A stretch of DNA of 64,000 nucleotides from positions 248,001 through 312,000 of the forward strand of contig NZ_MIKB01000015.1 in NCBI RefSeq assembly GCF_001730365.1, written 5' to 3'. Shown one piece after another: positions 19,530-28,129 of the stretch (its first letter is position 1; each line of letters starts with the position of its first letter). Source of the DNA: Enterococcus quebecensis (GTDB lineage: Bacteria; Bacillota; Bacilli; Lactobacillales; Enterococcaceae). Below the pieces are notes generated by a model that saw only the letters and a list, made by a program, of their open reading frames with translations, ran no database searches and was not told where the DNA came from. The translations under genes and the position numbers were made by a program.

Positions 19530-21011
19530 TTAGTTTCCTCCTGTAGCTAGGTTCATAATTTTTTCTTGCGTTGCCTCTTCTTTGCTTACTTCTCCTGCAA
19601 TTTGCCCTTCTCTTACCACAATCACTCGATCACTGACGCTCATAACTTCTGGTAAATCACTGGAGATCATAATAATTGCAACCCCTCGTTCAGCCAGTTC
19701 GTTCATCAATAGATAAATTTCTCTTTTCGCACCAACATCGACGCCTCTTGTAGGCTCATCCAAAATTAATACTTGAGGCCCGATGCCGATCCATTTAGCT
19801 AAAACAACTTTTTGCTGATTCCCTCCTGATAAACTGCTGGCAGGTACTTCCTTACTTTCAGCCTTCACCGTCAAACGTTTTAATAGCAGTTCAACAAATT
19901 CATCCATGGTTTTCTTTTCCAGTAGACCATGTTTGGCAAACTCATCTACAGAGGGCAATACAATATTATCTTCCAAACTAAAATCAAGAATCAGCCCTTC
20001 CTCTTTGCGGTCTTCCGTTAAAAAGCCAATCCCTTGTTTGATGGCATCAGAAGGCTTACGAATCGTTAGCTTTTCACCTTTTAAAAGAATCTCACCAGAA
20101 TCATGTGAATCAATACCAAAAATCGCCCGCATGATCTCCGTACGCCCTGAACCCATCAATCCTGAGAATCCTAGAATCTCTCCTTCTCTCACTGAAAATG
20201 AAACATCATTGAACACTTGTTTTGATGTAAGATTTTTCACCTCAAACTTTACAGAGCCGATGGGGGTTGTTTTTTCTGGATAAAAATCACCAATGTCTCT
20301 CCCTACCATGTCACGAACAATTTGATTCACATCCACATCAGAAACTTGATAACAGCTAACCGAAACTCCATCTCGCATCACTGTGATTCGATCACATAAA
20401 GCAAAAATCTCCTCCATTCGATGTGAAATATAAACAATGGCTACCCCTTTTTCTTTCAAACCTCGAATAATGGTAAACAGATTAGCAATCTCCATTTCTG
20501 AAAGAGCAGCCGTTGGTTCATCCATGATCAGCACTTGCCCATTAAGCATCAATGATTTAGCAATTTCAAGCATTTGCTGTTGCCCAACAGAAAGTCGTCC
20601 CACCTGTTCATGTAAATCAAGGGAAATGTGCAACTCATCGAAAATAGCTTTGGCCTTTTCAGCCATTTTATTCGTATCAAGTAATCCAAAAGTTGTTTTT
20701 ATTTCTCGGTTTAGGTACATATTTTCTAATACCGTCATTTCAGAAAACGTATTCATTTCTTGGTGAATAAATGTTAACCCAAATTCTTCTGCTTCTTTGG
20801 GATTTTTAAAGTACGTTTCTTTTCCATCAATATAGATTTTTCCAGCATCTTTTTTGTGCAGTCCAGTCAAAATATTCATCAACGTCGATTTCCCCGCACC
20901 ATTTTCACCCATTAAAGCATGGATTTCTCCTGATTTTAATTCAAAATCAACGCCTTCCAAGACTTTATTTGTGCCAAAGCTTTTATTGATCCCTGTCATT
21001 TTCACTTCCAT
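19530..21011 (-). CDS. rbsA: Ribose ABC transporter ATP-binding protein RbsA
   Basis: Two ABC domains in one 493-residue chain. The first has Walker A 'GENGAGKST', signature 'LSVGQQQ' and Walker B 'VLIMDEPTAAL'. The second has a degenerate Walker A 'GLMGSGRTE', signature 'LSGGNQQK' and 'LILDEPTRGVDVG'. A catalytically weak second site is normal for RbsA/MglA-type ATPases. Confidence 0.96.
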   Translation of the reverse strand: MEVKMTGINKSFGTNKVLEGVDFELKSGEIHALMGENGAGKSTLMNILTGLHKKDAGKIYIDGKETYFKNPKEAEEFGLTFIHQEMNTFSEMTVLENMYLNREIKTTFGLLDTNKMAEKAKAIFDELHISLDLHEQVGRLSVGQQQMLEIAKSLMLNGQVLIMDEPTAALSEMEIANLFTIIRGLKEKGVAIVYISHRMEEIFALCDRITVMRDGVSVSCYQVSDVDVNQIVRDMVGRDIGDFYPEKTTPIGSVKFEVKNLTSKQVFNDVSFSVREGEILGFSGLMGSGRTEIMRAIFGIDSHDSGEILLKGEKLTIRKPSDAIKQGIGFLTEDRKEEGLILDFSLEDNIVLPSVDEFAKHGLLEKKTMDEFVELLLKRLTVKAESKEVPASSLSGGNQQKVVLAKWIGIGPQVLILDEPTRGVDVGAKREIYLLMNELAERGVAIIMISSDLPEVMSVSDRVIVVREGQIAGEVSKEEATQEKIMNLATGGN

Positions 21012-21031
21012 GAGAACACTCCTCTCACTTT

Positions 21032-21421
21032 CTAAAAAATCACTGCTGATTGTAAAATAATATTTGCGTATGGAGTATCTTCTCCTGTGCGGATAATTGC
21101 TTTTACCTCTTGACTCAATGTCTTAAACTCTTCATGTGAGACATAATCAATCGTAGAAAATAAACCGGTCATCTTGCCGTGGAGTTCTGAATTATTTTCC
21201 TTAATTTCTTCAGCCAATATTACTTTTTCAATTGCCACTTCTTCCAAGATTGTTTCCAATACAGAATAAAAAGAAGGCGTCCCTTGCTTTAAAGAAATAT
21301 CAATTTGCTTCACATTATCTGGTACAGGCAGACCACAATCACCAATAATGATACGGTCTGTGTGGCGCAAATCATCTACAACTTTTGCGATTTCTGAGTT
21401 TAATAACCCTCTTTTTTTCAT
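21032..21421 (-). CDS. rbsD: D-ribose pyranase RbsD
   Basis: This 129-residue protein matches RbsD over its whole length: 'LNSEIAKVVDDLRHTDRIIIGDCGLPVP' (hallmark 'HTDRIIIGDCGLPVP') and C-terminal 'IRTGEDTPYANIILQSAVIF'. It interconverts pyranose and furanose forms of ribose so that RbsK can phosphorylate it. The start overlaps the rbsK stop by four bases. Confidence 0.95.
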   Translation of the reverse strand: MKKRGLLNSEIAKVVDDLRHTDRIIIGDCGLPVPDNVKQIDISLKQGTPSFYSVLETILEEVAIEKVILAEEIKENNSELHGKMTGLFSTIDYVSHEEFKTLSQEVKAIIRTGEDTPYANIILQSAVIF

Positions 21422-22299
21422 AATGTCTCTGCCACCTTTTCATATACTGGGATACCATCTTGCGCTCCTTTGGCTTGAATGGCCAGAGCCGATGCTGCAT
21501 TTCCTAAAGCCAAGCTTTTTTCTAACGATAATCCGTCTAAAATTCCTTTGGCAAAGTAACCATTGAAGGTATCGCCAGCCCCTGTTGTATCCACGACTTT
21601 AGCTACCTTATGTGCTGGAATTAGTACTTCTTTTTCCCCATCGTAAAAAATAGCTCCCTGTTCACCTAGCGTTACAATCAATTTATTTGGATATCTTCTA
21701 AGAGATTTCTCCAATGACTCACCTTTGAATAATAAAGCTGTCTCATGTTCATTAGGTGTGATGTATGTGACTTTCTCAATAAATTCTTCATCAATCTCTT
21801 TGGCTGGTGCTGGATTGTAAATAGTCTTAATCTGGTGTTCAAAACAAAAGTCAATGATATGCTGAACAGTCTCCATAGGAATTTCATTTTGCAGAACAAT
21901 TAGATCCATCGTCAGTAATTCTTTTTGATATTGCTTAATGACATCTATCGAAATTAGATTATTTGCACCTGGAATAATTACAATTCGATTGTCTCCATTA
22001 TTTATCTGAATATGAGCAGATCCGCTTTCACTTTTAGCAACCGCTTGGATCATCTCAGTATTAACCGCATTCGTTTTTAAATTTTCCAACAACTCAATGC
22101 CAAAGCTATCCTCTCCAACTGCCCCTAACATGAAAACATCAATACCAGATCTACTTAAAGCAATTGCTTGATTGGCTCCTTTTCCACCAAAAAATGTTTG
22201 AAAACTTTCTCCAACAACGGTTTCTCCTTGATTTGGAATGACTTCTGTTGTCACAACGAAATCTGTGGAAATACTGCCTATGACTGCTGCTTTCTTCAT
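21418..22299 (-). CDS. rbsK: Ribokinase RbsK
   Basis: A PfkB-family kinase of 293 residues, with N-terminal 'FGGKGANQAIALSR' and C-terminal 'VDTTGAGDTFNGYFAKGI' carrying the catalytic Asp and anion hole. It phosphorylates ribose to ribose-5-phosphate. I choose the ATG at 22299, which has GGAG nine bases upstream, over the in-frame upstream codon at 22317, which has no good ribosome binding site. It is the first gene behind the RbsR operator. Confidence 0.94.
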   Translation of the reverse strand: MKKAAVIGSISTDFVVTTEVIPNQGETVVGESFQTFFGGKGANQAIALSRSGIDVFMLGAVGEDSFGIELLENLKTNAVNTEMIQAVAKSESGSAHIQINNGDNRIVIIPGANNLISIDVIKQYQKELLTMDLIVLQNEIPMETVQHIIDFCFEHQIKTIYNPAPAKEIDEEFIEKVTYITPNEHETALLFKGESLEKSLRRYPNKLIVTLGEQGAIFYDGEKEVLIPAHKVAKVVDTTGAGDTFNGYFAKGILDGLSLEKSLALGNAASALAIQAKGAQDGIPVYEKVAETL

Positions 22300-22322
22300 T
22301 ATTTCATCTCCATTCACAATGT

Positions 22323-22334
22323 GTAACCGGTTAC
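22323..22334. promoter_or_regulatory. Palindromic operator GTAACCGGTTAC (probable RbsR site)
   Basis: A perfect 12-base palindrome with a central CG, of the form bound by LacI-family regulators, lies between rbsR and rbsK, 24 bases ahead of the rbsK start. RbsR encoded immediately upstream is the obvious binder. Confidence 0.7.
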
Positions 22335-22378
22335 TTATATGCGTACATTACCACTTTTTACCGAAAATGTAAACCTTT

Positions 22379-23347
22379 TCAACGCAAACTTTCTCCTTTT
22401 TGTAGAGAAACGGGTAATATTTTTTGTAGAGAACGAGTATTTTCTCCTGTCAGCATTTGGATCATGACATCTGCTGCCATCTCACCAATTTCATAAACTG
22501 GTTGTTTGATGGTTGTTAATTTTGGATAGGTCATATCTGCAAAGGGAATACCATCATAGCCAATGATTTGTAGATTTTCTGGAATACTCATCCCTCGTTG
22601 TTGTGCTTTTTGCATGATTTTTAAAGCCAAATAATCATTTGAAGCTATCACTGTATCAACCAATGGATACTGTTCAAAGAATGCATCCGATATTTTATCT
22701 ACTTCATTTACATTGAAGGTGGATGTTTCATAAATCTCATAGTTTGTTGTCTTAGTGTCCAACACATCCGTTAACCCTTCCAATCGTTTCTTTGCGCTAT
22801 TAAAAGACAGGCTACCTGTGATGATTAGGATATTTTTAAAGGCGGTTTTTAAAATCTCTTCACCAATCAATTTCCCACCTAAATAGTCATCAGGCAATAC
22901 TTTATTGATGTCCCCTTCATAGACCCGATCAATTCCTACAACTGAAACATCTGGAAGAGCCTTAATGGGCAGGGCTGTAATAATTCCACTGACATTATTT
23001 TGAATAAATGTTGTGATATATTGATTTAATTGTTCTTCTGAATCCGACGTATTGGCCAAAAGCATCATATAGCCGTTTTTTATCAGCGTTTCTTCAATGC
23101 CTTTGGCTAATAATGGAAAATAAGGATTGGCGATATCTGGTAATAATACGCCGATGATTTTGGATTTTTTTTGAAACAATGACCGTGCCACTTCATTTGG
23201 TACATAATCCAGTGCTTGAATTGCTTCTGCAATCTTTTTTCCTGTTTCCGTTCGTACGTAGCCATTTTTATTGATATATCTAGAAACACTAGCCACAGAT
23301 ACCCCTGCGTGTTTTGCTACATCCTTGATTGTTACCACTCCATTCAC
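22379..23347 (-). CDS. rbsR: LacI-family ribose operon repressor RbsR
   Basis: The N-terminal LacI helix-turn-helix 'TIKDVAKHAGVSVASVSRYI' and hinge 'PNEVARSLFQKKSKIIGVLLP' (hallmark 'NEVARSL') are followed by a sugar-binding core with 'ASNDYLALKIMQKAQQRG' and 'IIGYDGIPFADMTYPKLTTI'. At 322 residues it has normal length. Its position as first gene of the rbs operon, with a LacI-type palindrome after it, supports control of rbsKDACB by ribose. Confidence 0.92.
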   Translation of the reverse strand: MNGVVTIKDVAKHAGVSVASVSRYINKNGYVRTETGKKIAEAIQALDYVPNEVARSLFQKKSKIIGVLLPDIANPYFPLLAKGIEETLIKNGYMMLLANTSDSEEQLNQYITTFIQNNVSGIITALPIKALPDVSVVGIDRVYEGDINKVLPDDYLGGKLIGEEILKTAFKNILIITGSLSFNSAKKRLEGLTDVLDTKTTNYEIYETSTFNVNEVDKISDAFFEQYPLVDTVIASNDYLALKIMQKAQQRGMSIPENLQIIGYDGIPFADMTYPKLTTIKQPVYEIGEMAADVMIQMLTGENTRSLQKILPVSLQKGESLR

Positions 23348-23387
23348 TCCTGTCTTACTCCATTTTTTCTTGTATATCCATTTTAGA

Positions 23388-23401
23388 GGAAAGCGCTATA
23401 A
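23388..23401 (+). promoter_or_regulatory. Possible cre site upstream of rbsR
   Basis: GGAAAGCGCTATAA matches the cre consensus at 12 of 14 positions (mismatches at positions 1 and 13). It sits 40 bases before rbsR, where CcpA repression of a ribose operon would be expected. Confidence 0.5.
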
Positions 23402-23483
23402 AAAGATAGTTCAGACCTAGCAAAAAAGCAATGTCAACACTCCTTCTGGAATACTTGATCATTACTTTTTAGCTAGCTCAAAC

Positions 23484-24089
23484 TTACGCTTCTTTGATAC
23501 TTTTCAAAATATAATAGCCTTTGTCTTTTGTTACGATTTCAACATTACCAAAGACTTCTTCCATTCTTTTCTCAGCACTTGGTGCGCCTTGTTTCTTTTG
23601 GATCACCACAGTCAATGTACCACCGATAGCCAGTAAAGGATGTGCTTCGCTTAAAATTTCATGCACCACTTTTTTCCCCGCACGAATGGGCGGATTGCTG
23701 ACGATTGCAGCATATTGGTTTTCATGAACATCCGCATAAATATTAGATGGGTGGATATCTACATTTTCGACACGATTTTTCTTAGCATTCTCTTTAGCTA
23801 AAGTAACAGCTCGTTGATTCACATCAATCATCTCTACTGTTCTACCAGTGATTGAAGCTAAAGTCAGCCCAATTGGACCATAACCACAACCCACATCAAG
23901 TAGTCTACCTTCCGGCAAAGTCTCCCATTCAAAGGCATCAATCAAAACCCTTGAACCAAAATCTACCGTATTCCGTGAAAACACACCACTATCCGTTAAA
24001 AACTGAAATTTCTTTCCTCTTAATTCAAATGACCATTGCTCTAAATCATGAGCAAGCTCTGGATTTTCTGTATAATAATGATTCGCCAT
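23484..24089 (-). CDS. RsmC-like class I methyltransferase (YbxB type)
   Basis: The 201-residue protein begins 'YYTENPELAHD' and carries the SAM-binding glycine loop 'LLDVGCGYGPIGLTLA' and the 'VSNPPIRAGK' motif, which marks base-N-methyltransferases. It corresponds to the C-terminal catalytic half of E. coli RsmC and to Bacillus YbxB. The probable substrate is a guanine of 16S rRNA (m2G1207 in E. coli); that target is inferred from the family. Confidence 0.88.
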   Translation of the reverse strand: MANHYYTENPELAHDLEQWSFELRGKKFQFLTDSGVFSRNTVDFGSRVLIDAFEWETLPEGRLLDVGCGYGPIGLTLASITGRTVEMIDVNQRAVTLAKENAKKNRVENVDIHPSNIYADVHENQYAAIVSNPPIRAGKKVVHEILSEAHPLLAIGGTLTVVIQKKQGAPSAEKRMEEVFGNVEIVTKDKGYYILKSIKEA

Positions 24090-24099
24090 TTTCTTCTTC

Positions 24100-24690
24100 C
24101 TAACTATTTTCTTTTGTCATCAGTCTACCTTTTATTTCTCGAACAATCAAGGCTGCTAATAAGTCATATCCAGTTTTTGAAAAATGCAATCCATCCCCTT
24201 GTAAAAATTCATCTGTTCCAGGATAAACAACCATCACTTTATATAGATCAATCACAGGGAGCTCGTATCTTTCACCGATTACTTTTACTCGTTCCGTATA
24301 CTCACGAATACGATCATCATCCCGATTGGGTTTTCTAGCGCAATCAACGTAAGGAGGTGTTAGTAAAATAACCTTTTCTTTACCGATTTTATTTATCATT
24401 CTTTCAATATTGTCGGCATATTTTTCTAAAGGAACTAGATTATCTACATTAGTATCATTGGCACCAAAAAAGATCGTCACAATATCAGGATGTTCAGCAA
24501 GCACTTCTTTTTCTAGACGCTTCATTGCATCTTCTGTTGTATCTCCCGGCATACCTGCATTTACGATTGTAACCTCTTCAAGATTTAATGCAGCTAAATC
24601 GTCAACAATCAAGTTTTGTAAAATCGGTGTGATTGCTTCCTCACCATATCCTGCAGTAATACTATCACCAAATAAGACGATTTTCTTCAT
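24100..24690 (-). CDS. SGNH/GDSL-type esterase
   Basis: Block I 'VLFGDSITAGYG' with the nucleophile Ser, block III 'FFGANDTN' and the C-terminal 'DGLHFSKTGYD' with the Asp/His pair define an intracellular SGNH hydrolase of 196 residues. No signal peptide is present. The ATG at 24690 has AAGGA at good distance and is preferred over the upstream TTG at 24708. The substrate is unknown. It lies ten bases upstream of the methyltransferase gene and is probably co-transcribed with it. Confidence 0.87.
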   Translation of the reverse strand: MKKIVLFGDSITAGYGEEAITPILQNLIVDDLAALNLEEVTIVNAGMPGDTTEDAMKRLEKEVLAEHPDIVTIFFGANDTNVDNLVPLEKYADNIERMINKIGKEKVILLTPPYVDCARKPNRDDDRIREYTERVKVIGERYELPVIDLYKVMVVYPGTDEFLQGDGLHFSKTGYDLLAALIVREIKGRLMTKENS

Positions 24691-24865
24691 CGGACATTTT
24701 CCTTTCAACTATGGATTTTCTTTATTTATCATACCATTAAATAGCGACTTTTTACGAAGCAAAGAATTCTTTTAAGAATTGTCGAATGATAGGACACAAT
24801 AGCTCTACTAAATTAAACAAAACACAAATTACAAACTTGTTAAATGATATTTTTAATAATTAGAA

Positions 24866-24883
24866 ATTAGAAAATAACTAATT
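24866..24883. promoter_or_regulatory. Inverted repeat ATTAG...CTAAT upstream of the amidase promoter
   Basis: ATTAG and CTAAT(T) face each other with an AT-rich centre, just upstream of the -35 box at 24896. A related repeat lies downstream of the -10 box, so the pair brackets the promoter. It may be a paired operator. Confidence 0.4.
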
Positions 24884-24895
24884 GTAATAATCAAA

Positions 24896-24924
24896 TTGAC
24901 ACCAAAAACTTTCCGTTATATAAT
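24896..24924 (+). promoter_or_regulatory. Consensus promoter of the secreted amidase gene
   Basis: TTGACA (24896-24901) and TATAAT (24919-24924) are both perfect and separated by exactly 17 bases. A promoter this strong normally needs repression, and palindromes flank it on both sides. Confidence 0.85.
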
Positions 24925-24932
24925 CAAATTCA

Positions 24933-24949
24933 ACTAATTCGCGATTAGT
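24933..24949. promoter_or_regulatory. Inverted repeat ACTAAT-TCGCG-ATTAGT overlapping the transcription start
   Basis: Six-base arms around a five-base centre begin nine bases after the -10 box, where a bound repressor would block initiation. The half-site ATTAG/CTAAT is the same as in the repeat upstream of the -35 box. The regulator is not identifiable here. Confidence 0.5.
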
Positions 24950-24975
24950 AAAAAAATGACACAGGTGGTTATAAG

Positions 24976-25653
24976 ATGAAAAACTTGATTTTGTTTGGGA
25001 CTTGCATAGTTTCTGCATGTATACTGGCTTCTACACCAGCATATGCAATAAACGATGCTAAAATTGATACAACTAAAGAAATTAACAATTGGGATGATTT
25101 AAACTCAATATTCCCAGATAATGAAAAATGGGAAGAAGAAATGAAAAATGAAGCAAATAACGCTCCAATTGAAATAGATCCTAAGGCATTAGGACGTGCT
25201 AGAGCCGGTTCTTGGTCATGGCGTGACGGCGTCATTTGTATAACAGATTCGTATGCCTCTAGCCCCCACTTTAATAACGGACATGCAGGTATCATGGGCG
25301 CCAGCCGTTGGTATACTACGGTTGAAGCTAACCCGAATGACGGTGTTCAATTTAAAAGTGGTGACTGGCCGTCTCGTTTTGGCGGACAAATATGGCAAGT
25401 CGGTGTAAAAAGTACATCAGTTGCTCAAGACAAAAAAGCTGCATTATGGGCTGAAAAACAAGTCGGTAAAAAATACAATAAAAACTTTTTGGACAGAGGT
25501 ACTAGAAGTTCATACTACTGCTCTCAACTAGTTTGGGCTGCCTATAAAGATACAGCAAATGTGGATTTAGATACATGGCGCTATGCTACTGCTATACATC
25601 CTTTTGAACTGCATCAAACAGATAAAACAATCTTGATTTATAGGAAGAAATGA
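24976..25653 (+). CDS. Secreted permuted-papain (YiiX/NlpC-P60-like) cysteine hydrolase
   Basis: A signal peptide (residues 1-24, cleavage after 'PAYA') precedes a YiiX-like permuted papain domain. The His motif comes first ('NNGHAGIM', His103) and the Cys motif later ('SSYYCSQLVWAAY', Cys182), with 'AEKQVGKKYN' between them. That circular order is typical of this family, whose members cleave amide bonds of peptidoglycan or lipids; the true substrate is unknown. It has its own consensus promoter, overlaps the following lipoprotein gene, and has a decayed relative at 39.8 kb. Confidence 0.85.
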   Translation: MKNLILFGTCIVSACILASTPAYAINDAKIDTTKEINNWDDLNSIFPDNEKWEEEMKNEANNAPIEIDPKALGRARAGSWSWRDGVICITDSYASSPHFNNGHAGIMGASRWYTTVEANPNDGVQFKSGDWPSRFGGQIWQVGVKSTSVAQDKKAALWAEKQVGKKYNKNFLDRGTRSSYYCSQLVWAAYKDTANVDLDTWRYATAIHPFELHQTDKTILIYRKK

Positions 25654-25655
25654 TT

Positions 25656-26747
25656 ATGACTAAAAACATTTTAAGAATAATAGGGATAACATCTCTATTA
25701 TTCTTAGCTCTGCTTAGCGGCTGTCAAAAAACAAATACTTTAAAAACAAAAGAATACGATTTAGCCGTTATTGACTCAAAAAATATCACCACATTTAAAA
25801 AAAAAGATGAACAACTAATAAAAGTTGAACAATTAAAAAGGACAGATGGAAACCTGAATTTTTGGCGCAATAATTTTTGGGAAATGGATAATAATTACTA
25901 TACAAAAACATCTGAAAGCCCAAAACTTGAAGTATTCTTGGCTAAAATTGATAACGATTTATCAATTGATCTTGTCAAAGCCGAAGGAAATGATGCCTAT
26001 ACTTCAAATGTAGATGGGGAATTTTTTTATACAACAGCTTGTTTTAGTGATAGAACAGAATTTTATAAATATGATAAAAACTTGAAACTTAAGCTGAAAA
26101 AAGAAATCATAAAAAAAGAAAGTATTCTAACCAATCAATTAATCCCTTTAGGAGATTACCTCTATGTTTTATGCGGCTATAGTAACACAGATGATGGGAC
26201 TAGTAAAAATATGTTGCTAAAAATGACGAAGGATTTTGAAGTGTTGGAAGAAATAAACTTAGGTGATGAAACCAGCTCCTATATGAGAATGGTTCAATTT
26301 CAAAACAAACTTTACATTACTGAAGGCAATGCTGGTATGCGTGTAGATGGTGAACCTGGTGAATCCAATCGAGTACTTGTATATGATTTAGCAACAAAAA
26401 ACAAAGAGTACCTTACTTTGACTTATCCTTATCCAATGGAAATATATGTCGATACTCAAAACGAGAATCTAATTATTCGTCATTATGAATTGTACGTAAA
26501 AAGCTATACATGGACTGTGTATAATTTAAAAAATCAAACAGAATCCTTTATTCATTTTCCTGAATATGAAAAACTAGAAAAAGAAAAACATATCAATGCA
26601 CCATTTTTTACTCAAAAAAATGGGTATTATTATTTCATGTTTGACGATCAAATTTCTACATTTGATCCTAAGGTGAATAAATCAACCAAACTTGATTTGT
26701 CTTCTTACAATTTTGAAGACACTACTGCTTTGATTATTAATAAATAA
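25656..26747 (+). CDS. Lipoprotein of unknown function, probable beta-propeller
   Basis: A lipoprotein signal with lipobox 'LLSGCQKT' leads into ~340 residues of alternating beta-type segments with repeated 'YxYD/VYDL' patterns ('FYKYDKNLKLKL', 'VLVYDLATKN', 'WTVYNLKNQ'), suggestive of a beta-propeller. I do not recognise a named family. The start ATG at 25656 has AGGAAG eight bases ahead; the ATG at 25650 overlaps the amidase stop but is too close to it. It is co-transcribed with the secreted amidase and could be its surface partner or inhibitor (inference). Confidence 0.7.
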   Translation: MTKNILRIIGITSLLFLALLSGCQKTNTLKTKEYDLAVIDSKNITTFKKKDEQLIKVEQLKRTDGNLNFWRNNFWEMDNNYYTKTSESPKLEVFLAKIDNDLSIDLVKAEGNDAYTSNVDGEFFYTTACFSDRTEFYKYDKNLKLKLKKEIIKKESILTNQLIPLGDYLYVLCGYSNTDDGTSKNMLLKMTKDFEVLEEINLGDETSSYMRMVQFQNKLYITEGNAGMRVDGEPGESNRVLVYDLATKNKEYLTLTYPYPMEIYVDTQNENLIIRHYELYVKSYTWTVYNLKNQTESFIHFPEYEKLEKEKHINAPFFTQKNGYYYFMFDDQISTFDPKVNKSTKLDLSSYNFEDTTALIINK

Positions 26748-26757
26748 GAATATACAA

Positions 26758-26798
26758 CAAAACTCTACTTTAACAACTCAGTAGGGTTTTGTTGTTTT
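26758..26798 (+). terminator. Terminator after the amidase-lipoprotein operon
   Basis: Arms AAAACTCTACT and AGTAGGGTTTT (one G:T pair), followed by TGTTGTTTTAT, eleven bases after the lipoprotein stop. Confidence 0.75.
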
Positions 26799-26853
26799 AT
26801 GAAAGATGCTATAATAAGCACAGAATGAAATGTTGGCTTTGGTGGAGGAACCG

Positions 26854-27777
26854 ATGGACGATAAAATGAATTACTACCCCATTTCTAGAAAGGAATGGCA
26901 GGGCTTCTATCATAACGGCAAAGCGCCGCTGACAGAAGAAGAATTAGAAGATATTAAAGGGTTCAATGATCAGATCTCTTTACAAGATGTGCAGGACATT
27001 TATGTGCCACTGACCCATCTGATTCATTTATATATGAAAGAATTTGAGTCTTTGACTGTTAGCAAAGGGCTATTTTTGCATGAATATGTACCTGTTCCGC
27101 CATTTATCATCGGGATCGCTGGTAGTGTAGCTGTTGGGAAAAGTACCACTGCCCGCTTACTACAACTGATTTTATCCAGAACCTTTAAACGCCGCAATGT
27201 CCAACTAATTACGACCGATGGCTTCTTGTATCCAAATAAAGTCTTGGAAGCAAAAGGCATTATGGATCGTAAAGGATTTCCTGAAAGCTATGACATGGAA
27301 AAGTTGATCGACTTTTTAAACCAAGTCAAAAATAGCCAAGAAGAAATCAAAGCACCTCTTTATTCTCACAGTGTTTATGATATTGTTGACGGCGAATATG
27401 AAGTGATCCAACAACCTGATATTTTGATTGTTGAAGGAATCAACACACTGCAATTACCCGCGAATCAGCAAATTTACATCAGTGACTTTTTTGACTTTTC
27501 GGTCTTTGTGGATGCTGAACCGAAGTTGATTGAAAAATGGTACCTTGAACGTTTCGGTGCCTTACTCGATACGGCCTTTCTTGATCCAGATAATTACTAT
27601 TATCAATACGCGATTGGGAACCGTGAAGATGCCTTTGCAATGGCTAAAAAAGTTTGGAAGACCGTGAATCTGAAAAACTTAGAGGAATATATCTTGCCAA
27701 CACGAGGCAGAGCGGATATTATACTTCATAAGACTGAAAATCATATTATTGATGAGATTTTCATGCGTAAATATTAA
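26854..27777 (+). CDS. coaA: Type I pantothenate kinase
   Basis: This is CoaA of the PanK-I class: N-terminal 'YYPISRKEWQGFYHN', P-loop 'GIAGSVAVGKSTTARLL', 'TTDGFLYPN' and 'IVEGINTLQ'. It phosphorylates pantothenate, the first and committed step to coenzyme A. The ATG at 26854, preceded by GGAGG with six-base spacing, gives 307 residues and is preferred over the ATG at 26830. Confidence 0.95.
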   Translation: MDDKMNYYPISRKEWQGFYHNGKAPLTEEELEDIKGFNDQISLQDVQDIYVPLTHLIHLYMKEFESLTVSKGLFLHEYVPVPPFIIGIAGSVAVGKSTTARLLQLILSRTFKRRNVQLITTDGFLYPNKVLEAKGIMDRKGFPESYDMEKLIDFLNQVKNSQEEIKAPLYSHSVYDIVDGEYEVIQQPDILIVEGINTLQLPANQQIYISDFFDFSVFVDAEPKLIEKWYLERFGALLDTAFLDPDNYYYQYAIGNREDAFAMAKKVWKTVNLKNLEEYILPTRGRADIILHKTENHIIDEIFMRKY

Positions 27778-27784
27778 AAGAAAT

Positions 27785-27803
27785 GCTGAACGAACTCGTT
27801 CAG
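27785..27803. other. Hairpin CTGAACGA-ACT-CGTTCAG behind coaA
   Basis: Eight-base arms around a three-base loop directly after the coaA stop, but with no T-run following. It may be an RNA-stability hairpin or part of a longer structured leader rather than a terminator. Confidence 0.4.
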
Positions 27804-27804
27804 T

Positions 27805-28129
27805 GCTGACAGAAAAATAGGGAAAAATGATTGTGACGCTTTTTGCCACTAGCCTTTTTCATCTTTTTTCCGAAGCACTAGTTCGTGAAGCTAGATCACA
27901 AAGTATCACTTAACTTGATTCTAAAGGGGTCAGAACTTTCCTAACGGTAAGTTCTCCATAAACGGTGTAAAAAATGCAGGTTTCTTGCTTTAAAACACAA
28001 AGAGCCTAGCGATTTGATGTTGAAAAGTACAAGACGCAACATTTGCGTGTTGTTCCTACTTTGCTCGAACCTAAACGCTTTTTTTACAACCTCTTATTAG
28101 ATAAATCTAAATGGATAGGGGTAATAAAT
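27805..28129 (+). other. Long guaA leader with hairpins, no recognised riboswitch
   Basis: About 325 bases precede the guaA start. They contain AGAACTT/AAGTTCT arms (27932-27955, ten-base loop), ACGCAA-CAT-TTGCGT (from about 28034) and a late T-run (28078-28085) following AAACGC. I could not match the conserved core of a purine riboswitch or a T-box. The structure could be a terminator/antiterminator-type leader, but this is speculative. Confidence 0.35.

Noticed and set aside
27805-28129. Purine riboswitch or T-box in the guaA leader
   Set aside because: The conserved junction and loop sequences of the purine aptamer and the T-box AGGGTGG core are absent; only simple hairpins are seen.
28043-28129. 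29-residue N-terminal extension of GuaA
   Set aside because: GuaA normally starts close to the '[10 protein letters not shown]' segment, and the GTG at 28130 has an AGGGG site; the extension runs through hairpin leader sequence.
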